A DNA stretch of 64,000 nucleotides, taken from the NCBI RefSeq assembly GCF_017745215.1, contig NZ_JAGHZV010000002.1, positions 124,001-188,000 on the forward strand, read 5' to 3'. Positions 12,275-20,926 of the stretch are shown here, piece by piece (position 1 is the first letter of the stretch; every line of letters begins with the position of its first letter). The position numbers and the translations under genes are program-made. Under the pieces are notes generated by a model that saw only the letters and a list, made by a program, of their open reading frames with translations, had not been told where the DNA came from and did no database searches. The DNA comes from Sphingomonas sp. (GTDB lineage Bacteria > Pseudomonadota > Alphaproteobacteria > Sphingomonadales > Sphingomonadaceae).

Positions 12275-13023
12275 GCTTCCGCCGCGGCGGCTTTCACCCG
12301 CTGCCAAAGCGCCTCCTGCGCCTCAAGGTCGAGCGACGCGAAATTCTCGTCCGCCGCTTCCATCGCCCGAAATCGTCGCTCGAACTTCGCATTCGCCCGC
12401 CGCAGCGCCGCCTCAGGATCGATCCCCAGCTTGCGCGCCCAATTGGCCACGGAGAAGAGCAAGTCTCCGATTTCCTCCTCAACTTCCTGTTCCGGCGCGC
12501 TTTCCACCTCGAGCAGCTCCTCGTCGATCTTCGCCCGCGCGCCGCTCGGATCGGGCCAGTCGAAGCCGGTGCGGGCGGCGCGCTTCTGGAGCTTTTCGGC
12601 GCGGAGCAGGGCAGGGAGGCCCAGCGCGACGCCGTCCATCGCGCTCGCATGCCCCTTGGCGCCGCGCTCCTCGGACTTGATCTGCTCCCAGAGGTGATGC
12701 CCGCCGGCCTCGGCGCCGAGGAAGATGTGCGGGTGGCGGCGCTCCATCTTGTCGCTGATTGCGTGGATCACGTCGGCGAGCGCGAAATCGCCGGCCTCCT
12801 CGGCCATGCGCGAATGGAAGACGACCTGGAGCAGCAAGTCGCCGAGCTCGTCCTTGAGGTCGGCCATGTCGCCGCGCGCGATCGCATCGGCGACTTCATA
12901 GGCTTCCTCGATCGTATAGGGCGCGATCGTCTCGAAGGTCTGGACCGTGTCCCATTCGCAGCCGGTCCTGGGATCGCGCAGCCGCGCCATGATCGTCACG
13001 AGCCGGTCGATGGGAATGGTCAC
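12271..13023 (-). CDS. mazG: Nucleoside triphosphate pyrophosphohydrolase MazG
   Basis: A 250-residue all-alpha NTP pyrophosphatase that hydrolyses (d)NTPs to NMP and pyrophosphate, a house-cleaning enzyme. The N-terminal repeat carries the metal-binding helices with IEEAYEVADAI and LKDELGDLLLQVVFHSR, and the second repeat has EEEIGDLLFSVANWARKLGI. Length and two-repeat form match the E. coli type. It is followed by the overlapping small phosphatase gene on the same strand. The only start that keeps the conserved N-terminus (RLVTIMARLRDPRTGCEWD) is the ATG at 13023. Confidence 0.94.
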   Translation of the reverse strand: MTIPIDRLVTIMARLRDPRTGCEWDTVQTFETIAPYTIEEAYEVADAIARGDMADLKDELGDLLLQVVFHSRMAEEAGDFALADVIHAISDKMERRHPHIFLGAEAGGHHLWEQIKSEERGAKGHASAMDGVALGLPALLRAEKLQKRAARTGFDWPDPSGARAKIDEELLEVESAPEQEVEEEIGDLLFSVANWARKLGIDPEAALRRANAKFERRFRAMEAADENFASLDLEAQEALWQRVKAAAAEA

Positions 13024-13059
13024 GCAGGCGAGTCCTTTGCTGGCAAGGGCAGCCCAGCC

Positions 13060-13524
13060 TTAGGTGCAATCGGCGAAGGCCGCCAGCACGGCCGCGCCGA
13101 GCTCGGCATCGCCGGGGGCACGGAGCTCGCGCGCCTGGTCCGGCAGATGCGCGAAGCCGCGCGCGCCCTGGTTGTCGGTCGGGGTCAGGGTGATCCGCTG
13201 CCCGCGCTGATACACCGAGACGGTCTGCGCCGCCGCCATGAACGCGCGGAACGATCGCAACCCCGAGATCGCCAGCGTCGGAAAGCGCGTGGGGTGCCGA
13301 CGCTCGTCCTCGGAAAGCCGCACACCGTTGCGCGACTCGCTCAGCGCACGATGCAGCGCGGCGCCGATCGCAATCGGATCGCCAGGGTCCTCGATCCGCC
13401 AGGCGCGCCGCTCGATCGATGGGCCGCGGCGGACGTCGTCATGCGACGAGACGATCATGCGATCGGGCAGCAGCACCACCGCACCGCTGCGCGCCCGCGG
13501 CGCGAGGAAGCCGAGCAGCCGCAT
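13060..13524 (-). CDS. Unknown protein, 154 residues
   Basis: I recognise no family. The chain has no signal peptide or membrane span; it is Arg-rich and predicted soluble, with one Cys near the C-terminus. The start MRLLGFLAPRARSG at 13524 is the first ATG. The stop is 37 bases before mazG, so it may lead the mazG-phosphatase unit. The 138 bases upstream contain an unusually AT-rich patch (about 13585-13615, AATATACATTATGTAAAA) that is a plausible promoter for it. Codon use resembles the neighbours. Confidence 0.6.
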   Translation of the reverse strand: MRLLGFLAPRARSGAVVLLPDRMIVSSHDDVRRGPSIERRAWRIEDPGDPIAIGAALHRALSESRNGVRLSEDERRHPTRFPTLAISGLRSFRAFMAAAQTVSVYQRGQRITLTPTDNQGARGFAHLPDQARELRAPGDAELGAAVLAAFADCT

Positions 13525-13662
13525 CAGCCCCGCTGCATCCCGTCAGGGGAAGCCGGGACCCTCGCCACGCCTCACCGATCCTTGAGAACGATAATATACA
13601 TTATGTAAAAAACATTCTTGGTTGCGGGCGCCCCGCCGGGGCCCCTCGCAGGCGGCATCCCT

Positions 13663-14268
13663 TCAATTCGGCCCGTCCTGAGGCTCGAGCACCAGGACAT
13701 TCTGCTCGACGCGCCAGGATTTGAGCCGCGACAGGAAGTTCATGCCCAGCGCATCGCCGTCGCCGAAGTTCGGCGCGACGACGACGTCGAGGTCCTGCGT
13801 GCGGATCGAGCCGAGCGCCACCGCACGGGCGCTGCCGCGCTTGGCGAAGATCGTGCCGTTCGCGGTGTCGAGCATCGTCGGCATTCCGCCGGTCTGGATC
13901 CCCGCGAGCCGCGCGGTTTCCTCCGAAAGCGCCGTCGTCGTCGCGCCGCTGTCGATCAGCATCGGCCGCTCGACACCATTGATCGAGACGCGCGCCCAGA
14001 AATGCCCGTCGGGACTCTGACGGATGCGCATCGTGCCGCCGGCCGACTGCTGCTCGTCGAGCCCGAGCATCGCGGTGGCGCGCCCGAACGCCGCGCCGAT
14101 CTCGTAGCGGTGCACGACGATCAGCGTCACGACCAGCGCCACGGCCGCCCAGCCGAGAACGCCGCGCACCACCGTCTTCAGCCCGATGTCGCGCCCGCGC
14201 AACGACGCGGCCGCGAGCACCAGCGCGACGCTGAGCCACGCGAGGTTCGCCAGCGCGTCACCGCTCAC
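13663..14268 (-). CDS. Membrane-anchored retropepsin-like aspartic protease (TIGR02281 type)
   Basis: A 201-residue protein with two N-terminal membrane segments (about 8-22 and 36-52) and a C-terminal pepsin-like half domain. The active-site motif is LIDSGATTTALS near residue 115, and the second conserved element is DALGMNFLSRLKSWRVE near residue 175. These match the clan AA family common in alphaproteobacteria. Single-domain members work as dimers, like retroviral proteases; the substrate is unknown. The ATG at 14268 overlaps the stop of the MBL hydrolase gene by 4 bases, so it is the last gene of the metG-tatD-MBL series. Confidence 0.85.
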   Translation of the reverse strand: MSGDALANLAWLSVALVLAAASLRGRDIGLKTVVRGVLGWAAVALVVTLIVVHRYEIGAAFGRATAMLGLDEQQSAGGTMRIRQSPDGHFWARVSINGVERPMLIDSGATTTALSEETARLAGIQTGGMPTMLDTANGTIFAKRGSARAVALGSIRTQDLDVVVAPNFGDGDALGMNFLSRLKSWRVEQNVLVLEPQDGPN

Positions 14269-15029
14269 GGCGCGATCTCCAACCCGTCATGGCCCGGCTT
14301 GATTCCCTCCGGAAGTTCGGCGGCGAGGGTCGCATAGTCCATCGAATTGTCCATATGGACCAGCGCCGCCCTCCCCACCTCCAGCTCGGCGATCCAGCCG
14401 AGCGTCGAGGCGAGGTTGGGGTGCGTCGGATGCGGCGCACGGCGCAGCGCATCGACGATCCACAGGTCGACGCCAGCGAAGAGCGCACGCATCGCGTTCG
14501 TCATTTCATGGAAGTCTGTCGAATAAGCTATTGATTTTCCGTTATGTTCGAAGCGCAATCCGGCCGAGGTGATGCCGCCGTGCGGCTGGTCGACGGTGCG
14601 GATCGTGATGTCGCCGATCGTCAGCGCGTTGGGCAATTCCTCGCCGGCGACGGTGGGGTGATAGCCCGCGCGGCCGTAGAAGGCATAGGCGAAGCGCTGC
14701 TGGAGCTGCTCGAGCGCGAACGGCCGCGCGAGCCCGCGGACCGGCGCGCCGCGGACGTGCATGATCTGGCGGAGATCGTCGATGCCGTGGCAATGATCGG
14801 CGTGGTCGTGCGTCCAGATCACTGCGTCGACATCGTCCACCCCAGCGGCGAGCAGCTGCTCGCGCATGTCCGGGCTGGTGTCGACGAGGATGCGCGTCGT
14901 CTCGGTCCACACCAGGATCGAGGCGCGCGTGCGGCGGTTGCGCGGCTCGGCGGGATCGCAGTCGCCCCAGTCGTTCCCGATCCGCGGCACGCCCGAGGAC
15001 GTCCCCGAACCGAGGATGCGGACCTTCAC
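14265..15029 (-). CDS. MBL-fold metallo-hydrolase (PhnP/RNase Z-like)
   Basis: A 254-residue metallo-beta-lactamase-fold hydrolase. The N-terminal strand VRILGSGTSSGVPRIGNDWG is followed by the metal-binding motif THDHADHCHGID near residue 75, a later YSTDFHEM Asp ligand and a C-terminal HMDNSMD His. The GTSSG start places it with the PhnP-like phosphodiesterases found after tatD in most alphaproteobacteria. The true substrate is not established. The GTG at 15029 overlaps the tatD stop (GTGA). Position after metG and tatD is conserved across the class. Confidence 0.9.
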   Translation of the reverse strand: MKVRILGSGTSSGVPRIGNDWGDCDPAEPRNRRTRASILVWTETTRILVDTSPDMREQLLAAGVDDVDAVIWTHDHADHCHGIDDLRQIMHVRGAPVRGLARPFALEQLQQRFAYAFYGRAGYHPTVAGEELPNALTIGDITIRTVDQPHGGITSAGLRFEHNGKSIAYSTDFHEMTNAMRALFAGVDLWIVDALRRAPHPTHPNLASTLGWIAELEVGRAALVHMDNSMDYATLAAELPEGIKPGHDGLEIAP

Positions 15030-15808
15030 GCGCTTACCGTCTTGGCGAACAGCGTATGGAAATTGGCGCGCGTCGCTTCCGCCAGCGCCTCGGGTTCCTG
15101 CCCGCGCAGCCCGGCGAGAAACCTGCAGGTGTCCGCGACGAACGCCGGCTCGCCGGTTCTGCCGCGATGGGGGACGGGAGCGAGGAAGGGCGCGTCGGTC
15201 TCGATCAGCAGCCGGTCGAGCGGAAGCTTCGACGCCGTCGCCTGCAGGTCGTGCGCGTTCTTGAAGGTCACGATCCCCGAGATCGAGATATAGAAGCCCA
15301 GTTCCAGGGCCTTGTGGGCGAAGTCTTCGCTCGCGGTGAAGCAATGGATCACGCCGGGGAAGGCCCCCTTCCCCATCTCGTCGCGCAGGATTTCGGCAGT
15401 ATCATCCTCGGCGTCGCGGGTGTGGACGATCAGCGGCAGGCCGGTCGCGCGCGAGGCGGCGATATGCGCGCGGAAGCTCGCGCGCTGGCGGTCGCGGTCC
15501 GAATGGTCGTAATAATAGTCGAGCCCGGTCTCGCCGATTCCCACGACGCGGGGATGCCGCGCGCGATCGATCAGCAGCGAGGTGCCGACGTCGGGGTGTT
15601 CGTCCGCCTCATGCGGGTGGATGCCGACCGAGGCCCAGACGTCGCTTTCGCGCTCGGCGACGGCGAGGACGTCGTCCCACTCGCTCTGCCGCGTCGCGAT
15701 GTTGAGCATCGCCACCACGCCGGTCTCGCGAGCGCGCGCAAGCACTTGCGGCTGGTCCTCGGCCAGCCCCTTGTAGTTCAGGTGGCAATGGCTGTCGGCG
15801 AGCCTCAT
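15026..15808 (-). CDS. TatD family metal-dependent DNase
   Basis: A 260-residue TIM-barrel hydrolase with the family's metal ligands: DSHCHLN at the N-terminus, VGIGETGLDYY near residue 95, PLIVHTRDAEDD near 130, VIHCFTAS near 155 and LLIETDAP near 210. TatD proteins are 3'-5' exonucleases on DNA and RNA linked to repair. The length is standard. The ATG at 15808 overlaps the metG stop (ATGA), giving a tightly coupled metG-tatD-MBL series. Confidence 0.93.
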   Translation of the reverse strand: MRLADSHCHLNYKGLAEDQPQVLARARETGVVAMLNIATRQSEWDDVLAVAERESDVWASVGIHPHEADEHPDVGTSLLIDRARHPRVVGIGETGLDYYYDHSDRDRQRASFRAHIAASRATGLPLIVHTRDAEDDTAEILRDEMGKGAFPGVIHCFTASEDFAHKALELGFYISISGIVTFKNAHDLQATASKLPLDRLLIETDAPFLAPVPHRGRTGEPAFVADTCRFLAGLRGQEPEALAEATRANFHTLFAKTVSA

Positions 15809-17370
15809 GCCGGGCTCTCCTCGGCGGAAAGCTCGAGCCGCGGGAACAGCGCGACCGGCTGATCGATCCGGAAGTCGCTCTCGGCGAGCGGCGAATACCA
15901 GTGCGAGCCGATCCCCGCAGGCGTGCGCAGCTCGGGCGCGACACCCATCCGGTCGAGCAGCTTGGTCGCGCTGCCCGGCACCACCGGCAGGATGCCGACC
16001 GCGAGCTGGGCGATGCAGATGTAGAGCGTCGCGAGCACGGTGTTCATCCGCACGGGATCGGTCTTGCGCAGCGCCCAGGGCGCCTGCTCGTCGATATAGG
16101 CGTTGCACGCGAACACGGCCTGCATCCACGCCTCGACCGCCTGCGACAGCGCCAGCTCCTCGAAGGCGCGGGGCATCGTCTCTCGCACGGTCTTGCCGAC
16201 CAGCTCGAACAGCGCGTCGTCGCTGGCGTCATGGCCCTGGATCGCGGGGAGCGCGGCGTCGCAATTCTTGAAGATCTGCGCGAGCGTGCGCTGGGCGAGA
16301 TTGCCGAAGCTGTTGGCGAGGTCGGCATTGGCGCGCGTTACGATCGCTTCGTCGCTGAACGTGCCGTCCTGGCCGAAGCTCACATCGCGCAGCAGGAAAT
16401 AGCGCAGCGCATCGACGCCGTAGAGCCCGGCGAGCGCCACCGGATCGACGACATTGCCGACCGACTTGGACATCTTCTCCCCGCGGTTGAGCAGGAAGCC
16501 GTGGCCGAACACCTGCTTCGGCAGCGCGATCCCCGCCGACATCAGGAAGGCCGGCCAATAGACCGCGTGGAAGCGGACGATGTCCTTGCCGATCAGGTGG
16601 ATGTCGGCGGGCCAGTAGCGCGCGAAGCGCTCGGCGTCGTCGGGATAGCCGGCTCCGGTGATATAGTTGGTCAGCGCGTCGACCCAGACGTACATCACAT
16701 GGCCGGGCGATCCGGGCACGGGCACGCCCCAGTCGAAGCTGGTGCGGCTGACCGAGAGGTCGACCAGCCCGCCCTCGACGAAGCGCAGGATCTCGTTGCG
16801 CCGCGCCTCGGGGCGGATGAACTCGGGGTTGGCGGCATAGAGGTCGAGCAGCGGCTGCTGATATCTGGAGAGGCGGAAGAACCAGGTCTCCTCCTTGGTC
16901 CATTCGACCGGCGTACCCTGGGGGGAAAACTTCTCACCCCCCTCGCCTTCGGTCAGTTCCTTCTCCTCGTAAAAGGCTTCGTCGCGGACCGAATACCAGC
17001 CCTCGTAGCGATCGAGGTACAAGTCGCCGGCGGCTTCCATCGCCTTCCAGATCGCCTGGCTGGCAGCGTGGTGCGCAGGCTCGCTGGTGCGGATGAAGCG
17101 GTCGCACGAGATGTCGAGAAGCTCGGCCAGCTCGCTGAAATGGGAGGACATTTCGTCCGCCAGCTCGCGCGCGGTGATGCCGCGGGCGCGCGCGGTCTGC
17201 ACCATCTTGAGGCCGTGCTCGTCGGTGCCGGTCTGGAAGAAGACGTCGCGCCCCTGCTGCCGCTGGAACCGCGCGATCGCATCGGCCGCGATCATCTCAT
17301 AGGCATGGCCGATGTGCGGCCGGCCATTGGGGTAGTGGATCGCGGTGGTGATGTAGAAAGGCTCGGACAT
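15805..17370 (-). CDS. metG: Methionyl-tRNA synthetase
   Basis: A 521-residue class I aminoacyl-tRNA synthetase. The HIGH motif appears as PNGRPHIGHAYE near residue 15 and the KMSKS motif as RGEKMSKSVGNVVDP near residue 295. It is the short form: no C-terminal tRNA-binding (Trbp111) domain and no cysteine-rich zinc knuckle in the connective region. It charges elongator and initiator tRNA with methionine. The 188 bases upstream, before holB, hold no gene I can see; a small palindrome (GGTATCGAGATACC near 17421) is the only structure noted. Confidence 0.97.
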   Translation of the reverse strand: MSEPFYITTAIHYPNGRPHIGHAYEMIAADAIARFQRQQGRDVFFQTGTDEHGLKMVQTARARGITARELADEMSSHFSELAELLDISCDRFIRTSEPAHHAASQAIWKAMEAAGDLYLDRYEGWYSVRDEAFYEEKELTEGEGGEKFSPQGTPVEWTKEETWFFRLSRYQQPLLDLYAANPEFIRPEARRNEILRFVEGGLVDLSVSRTSFDWGVPVPGSPGHVMYVWVDALTNYITGAGYPDDAERFARYWPADIHLIGKDIVRFHAVYWPAFLMSAGIALPKQVFGHGFLLNRGEKMSKSVGNVVDPVALAGLYGVDALRYFLLRDVSFGQDGTFSDEAIVTRANADLANSFGNLAQRTLAQIFKNCDAALPAIQGHDASDDALFELVGKTVRETMPRAFEELALSQAVEAWMQAVFACNAYIDEQAPWALRKTDPVRMNTVLATLYICIAQLAVGILPVVPGSATKLLDRMGVAPELRTPAGIGSHWYSPLAESDFRIDQPVALFPRLELSAEESPA

Positions 17371-17558
17371 GCGCGGCCTTTAGGGGGATTTCGCCGGAGC
17401 GTGAAGGGCCGCCGAGTCGCCGGTATCGAGATACCGAAGAGTCACAAGAGTCACGACGCGTCGCGGCGAATTGGACCTTCGGGCTTCACCAGGTTCAAAG
17501 AGCGGCCGGACAAATCCAGCCGCGCCAGCCAAGCAGGCCAAATCCTACATTGCAATCG

Positions 17559-18536
17559 TCAGCGCGCCGAGAGCCGCGCGATCAGGCCGCCCATCTCGAA
17601 CACCGTCGCGCTGGCGTCGAGCGTCAGGCCGAGCGCGGCGGTGGCGAGCTCGCGCGCGGCGGTGTGCGCGTCGAGCGCGATGCGGAGCGGCTCGCCCGAG
17701 AGCGTGCGGGCGCGGCTGGCGATGAAGCTGGGCGCACGCTCGAGGAACGCCTCGTAGCGCGGCTGGGCGGCCTTGGCGCCGAGCAGCCTGGCGAGGCGCG
17801 AGCGGATCGCGTTGGAAGCGTCGCCATCCTCGGCGATCGCAGCCATGTCGGCTTCGAGCGCGGCGATGTCGAGCCCGGCGAAGCCGAGCGCGCGGCCCGG
17901 CGAGCCCTCGCCTGCCCGCACCAGCGCGTCGATCTCGCTCGCGGTGGTGTCGGGCAGTTCCTCGCGGAGCACGGTCGCGACCTGCGCGTCGCTCAGCGGG
18001 TCGAAGCGGAGCAGCCGGCAGCGCGAGCGGATCGTGGGGAGCAGCCGGCCGGGGGTATGGCTGACGAGCAGGAAGATCGTACCCGCGGGCGGCTCCTCGA
18101 GGCTCTTGAGCAGCGCATTGGCGCCGGCGCGCTCGAGGTCGTCGATCGCGTCGATCACGACGAGGCGGCGCGGCGAGAGCGAGGGCTTGGTCGCGAACAG
18201 GGGGCCAAGCGCTCGGACCTGCGCGATCGTAATCGAGCGCGCGAGATTCTCCTCGGGCTTGTCGGGGTCCTTGGGGAGGCGCGCGAGCTCGCGGTAATCG
18301 GGATGCGCGCCGGCGGCGATCAGATGGCGGGTACGCGACTCCTCGGGGAGCTCGAGGCCGGGCCGTAGCGGCTCGCCCGCGGCCTCGGCGAGCATGCGCG
18401 CGGCGGCGGCGCGGGCGAAGCGGCCCTTCCCCACCCCCTCGGGCCCGGCGAGCAGCCAGGCATGGTGCATCGTGCCGCTCGCCATGGCGGCGAGCAGCGC
18501 GGCGCGTGCGGGTTCGTTGCCGAGGAGGTCGGGCAT
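17559..18536 (-). CDS. holB: DNA polymerase III delta' subunit
   Basis: A 325-residue clamp-loader subunit. It begins with a AAA+ fold: P-loop LAGPEGVGKGRFARAAAARM near residue 30, SLSPRRLVVIDAIDDL near 120 (Walker B-like), EEPPAGTIFLLVSHTPGRLLPTIRSRC near 145 with the SRC sensor motif, and a C-terminal helical collar region. The zinc-binding cysteines of E. coli HolB are not visible. In most alphaproteobacteria thymidylate kinase (tmk) lies directly before holB; here only a REP palindrome lies between dacA and holB. Confidence 0.9.
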   Translation of the reverse strand: MPDLLGNEPARAALLAAMASGTMHHAWLLAGPEGVGKGRFARAAAARMLAEAAGEPLRPGLELPEESRTRHLIAAGAHPDYRELARLPKDPDKPEENLARSITIAQVRALGPLFATKPSLSPRRLVVIDAIDDLERAGANALLKSLEEPPAGTIFLLVSHTPGRLLPTIRSRCRLLRFDPLSDAQVATVLREELPDTTASEIDALVRAGEGSPGRALGFAGLDIAALEADMAAIAEDGDASNAIRSRLARLLGAKAAQPRYEAFLERAPSFIASRARTLSGEPLRIALDAHTAARELATAALGLTLDASATVFEMGGLIARLSAR

Positions 18537-18565
18537 GCGACTAGTCCTAGGGACTTAAACTCCGA

Positions 18566-18649
18566 CCGTCATCCCGGCGAAAGCCGGGACCCAGGGCCGC
18601 GAGCGATGTCCTCTGTAACCCTGGGTCCCGGCTTTCGCCGGGATGACGG
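18566..18649. repeat. REP-like palindrome, copy 3
   Basis: Near-perfect copy (CCGTCATCCCGGCGAAAG ... CGGGATGACGG) filling about half of the 160-base gap between dacA (ending 18697) and holB (starting 18536), both on the minus strand. It could separate or stabilise the two parts of a shared transcript. Confidence 0.85.
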
Positions 18650-18696
18650 TTGTAGGCATTGGGATGAGGTCGTGCGGATTGGAGACCAGCCCCCGA

Positions 18697-19875
18697 TCAC
18701 ATCCCGAACAGCGACCAGAAGCCCAGCCAGATCCGCCGGAAGAAGCCCGCCGGCGCGACGTCGGTCTCGGCCACCAGCGGCAGCGTCTGCACGCCGGCAT
18801 CCGGGGTCTGGACGATGAGGTCGGCGATATGGTCGCCGGCCTTGATGCCGTTGGCGCCCGGATCGATCGGGCCGTTGTAGACGATCTTGGCCTGCTTTGA
18901 CGGCGTCGTGCCCGAAGGCACGGTGATTCCCAGGTCGGTCGGCGCGACCAGGCCGACGCGGCTCACGCTGCCGTTCTGCACATCGGCCTCGCCGACGCGG
19001 CGGCCCTTCTTGACCAGGGGCTCGAGCGTCCAGGCGCGGAAGCCCCAGTTCATGAACTTGACCGATTCATCGGCGCGGAGGTTGTAGGTCTCGAGCCCCG
19101 CGACCACCATCACCAGTCGGCGGCCGTTCTGCTCGGCCGAGCCGGTGAAGCCATATTTCGCTTCGTCGGTATGGCCGGTCTTGAGCCCGTCGGCGCCCGC
19201 GACGCGGCCGAGCAGCGGATCGCGGTTGTTCTGCGTGATGGCGTCGCCGCTGCCGATCTGCTTGCCCCAGGTGAAGCTCGGCAGCGAGTAGAACTTCTTG
19301 TAGAGGTCCGGATAGTCGCGGATCGTCGCGGCGGCGAGCTTGGCGAGGTCGCGCGCGGTGACATAGGTCACGCCATTGTCCGGCCAGCCGTTCGAGGTGC
19401 CGAAATGGCTGTTGCTGAGCCCGAGCTTCGCCGCCTGCTGGTTCATCAGCGACGTGAAGGCCTGTTCGGTCCCCGCGATCCCCTCGGCGAGCACCACGCA
19501 GGCGTCGTTCCCCGAGAGGGTGACGATGCCCTTCAGCAGGTTCTCGACGCTCACGCTCGAATTGACTTCGAGGAACATCAGCGAACCCGCTTCGGTGCCA
19601 TGCCATTTGCGCCACGTGTCAGGGCTCACCGTGTACATGGTGTCGAGCTTGATCTTGCCCTGCCTGATCAGCGTGAAGGCGACGTAGACCGTCATCATCT
19701 TCGCCATCGAGGCGGGCGGCATCCGCCTATCGGCGTCGCGCTGGAACAGCACGGCGCCGGTGTTCATGTCCTCCATGTAAGCGATCGGCGCGGTGCCGTC
19801 GAAGGTCGGCGCGGCGGCGGTGGCGGGCGTGGCGAGCAGTGCGGCGATGAGCGTGGCGGCTGGCAGCTTCTTCAT
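18697..19875 (-). CDS. dacA: D-alanyl-D-alanine carboxypeptidase (PBP5/DacA type)
   Basis: A 392-residue periplasmic serine peptidase that trims the terminal D-Ala of peptidoglycan stem peptides. A signal peptide (1 to about 21, cleaved near ATA/AAP) precedes the catalytic domain with SxxK (Ser56-Lys59, PASMAKM), SGN (121-123) and KTG (232-234). A C-terminal beta domain follows (about 270-370), and the last residues (RRIWLGFWSLFG) form the amphipathic helix used by PBP5 proteins as a membrane anchor. The ATG at 19875 is preceded by an AGGGAAG ribosome site. It lies downstream of the SPOR lipoprotein and lytic transglycosylase, forming a wall-remodelling cluster. Confidence 0.95.
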   Translation of the reverse strand: MKKLPAATLIAALLATPATAAAPTFDGTAPIAYMEDMNTGAVLFQRDADRRMPPASMAKMMTVYVAFTLIRQGKIKLDTMYTVSPDTWRKWHGTEAGSLMFLEVNSSVSVENLLKGIVTLSGNDACVVLAEGIAGTEQAFTSLMNQQAAKLGLSNSHFGTSNGWPDNGVTYVTARDLAKLAAATIRDYPDLYKKFYSLPSFTWGKQIGSGDAITQNNRDPLLGRVAGADGLKTGHTDEAKYGFTGSAEQNGRRLVMVVAGLETYNLRADESVKFMNWGFRAWTLEPLVKKGRRVGEADVQNGSVSRVGLVAPTDLGITVPSGTTPSKQAKIVYNGPIDPGANGIKAGDHIADLIVQTPDAGVQTLPLVAETDVAPAGFFRRIWLGFWSLFGM

Positions 19876-19906
19876 GACTTCCCTGGATGCGCTGAGGTTC
19901 GTCGAA

Positions 19907-20926
19907 TCAGTTCGACAGGACTCTAGCATCTCCATAGCCATGTGCAGCCGCCTTGGCACGCGCCGCCTGGGCTTCGCCCGCCGAGCGATACGGACCCATC
20001 TGGACGCGGTAGAAGCCGCCGCCGGCCTTGACGAACCCGCCGAGGCTGCGCGCGAGCGACTGGGCATTGGCGGCGTTCGAGAGCGCGGCGACCTGCACGA
20101 CATAGCCGGGCCCCGTCGCCGCGGGGCGTGTCGGCGCCGGCCGCGTCGGGCGCGAAGGCGCGGTGTAGCTGGGGCGCGGTGCCGGATCGGTGTCGGCCGT
20201 GGCGGGTGCGCCGGGCAGATGGCGGCGCAGTGCGTTGAGCAGCACCGGCGGGGTGTCGGCGCGCGGCTGGGCGGCCTGGCCGGCACGCAGCGCCGCGAGG
20301 TCCTGCGCCGAGGGGTTCACGGTGCGGACTCGGACGGGAATCGCGCTGCTCGTCGCTTCGAGCTGGCGCGCGGCGGCGGGCGAGAGGTCGAGCGGATGGT
20401 CTGCGTCGGCTTCCATCGCGCCGGTGACGAGCACGAGGATCGTCCGCCCGGTCTCGAGCGACGTGACTTCGAGCACACTGCCCGGCGCCGCGGTGCGCGC
20501 GACCGCGACCACCGCGCCGCCGTTCTCCGCCCCGTCGACGCCGCGGACGCCGGCATAGCCGACCTCGTCGTAGCGCGCTTCGCCCGCACCCGGCTGTGAC
20601 GAGCCGCGCGGGCCCTGCACCCCGGCGCTGGGATCATCCAGCGCGATCGGCGCAGGGGGTGAAGTGCGTTCCCCGGGGGGTGAATAGCTCGCCCCCGGCG
20701 CCGAATCCTCGGGCTGGGGCGCCGAATAGGCGTCCTGCGCGCCGCCACCATAAGCAAGGCGCGGCGGCTGCTGACGCGACTCGGGAGCGCTATAGGGATC
20801 GGATCCCATGTCGCGCATGCCGGCGACGGGCGCGGCGCTCGTTCCGAGTTCCGAATAGCCGTGGTGGCCGCTCACGCATCCGGTGAGCAGCAGCAATGCG
20901 GCACTAAGGCTGGCGTTCCACCTCAT
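19907..20926 (-). CDS. SPOR-domain lipoprotein, RlpA-like with degenerate catalytic region
   Basis: A 339-residue lipoprotein: signal peptide with lipobox LLTGC (Cys at 17), then a long low-complexity Pro/Ser/Ala region (about 25-130), a remnant of the RlpA double-psi beta-barrel (GSVLEVTSLETGRTILVLV ... LDLSPAAARQL, about 148-190), and a C-terminal SPOR domain (about 262-337) that binds denuded glycan at the septum. RlpA enzymes normally have an NDRGP motif holding the catalytic Asp; here that stretch reads VTGAMEADADHP, so lytic transglycosylase activity is doubtful. It sits between the MltB-type gene (23-base overlap) and dacA, the usual RlpA position. Confidence 0.8.
   Translation of the reverse strand: MRWNASLSAALLLLTGCVSGHHGYSELGTSAAPVAGMRDMGSDPYSAPESRQQPPRLAYGGGAQDAYSAPQPEDSAPGASYSPPGERTSPPAPIALDDPSAGVQGPRGSSQPGAGEARYDEVGYAGVRGVDGAENGGAVVAVARTAAPGSVLEVTSLETGRTILVLVTGAMEADADHPLDLSPAAARQLEATSSAIPVRVRTVNPSAQDLAALRAGQAAQPRADTPPVLLNALRRHLPGAPATADTDPAPRPSYTAPSRPTRPAPTRPAATGPGYVVQVAALSNAANAQSLARSLGGFVKAGGGFYRVQMGPYRSAGEAQAARAKAAAHGYGDARVLSN

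Noticed and set aside
17421..17434. Small palindrome GGTATCGAGATACC upstream of metG as an operator
   Set aside because: Too short and isolated, with no matching factor or second site.
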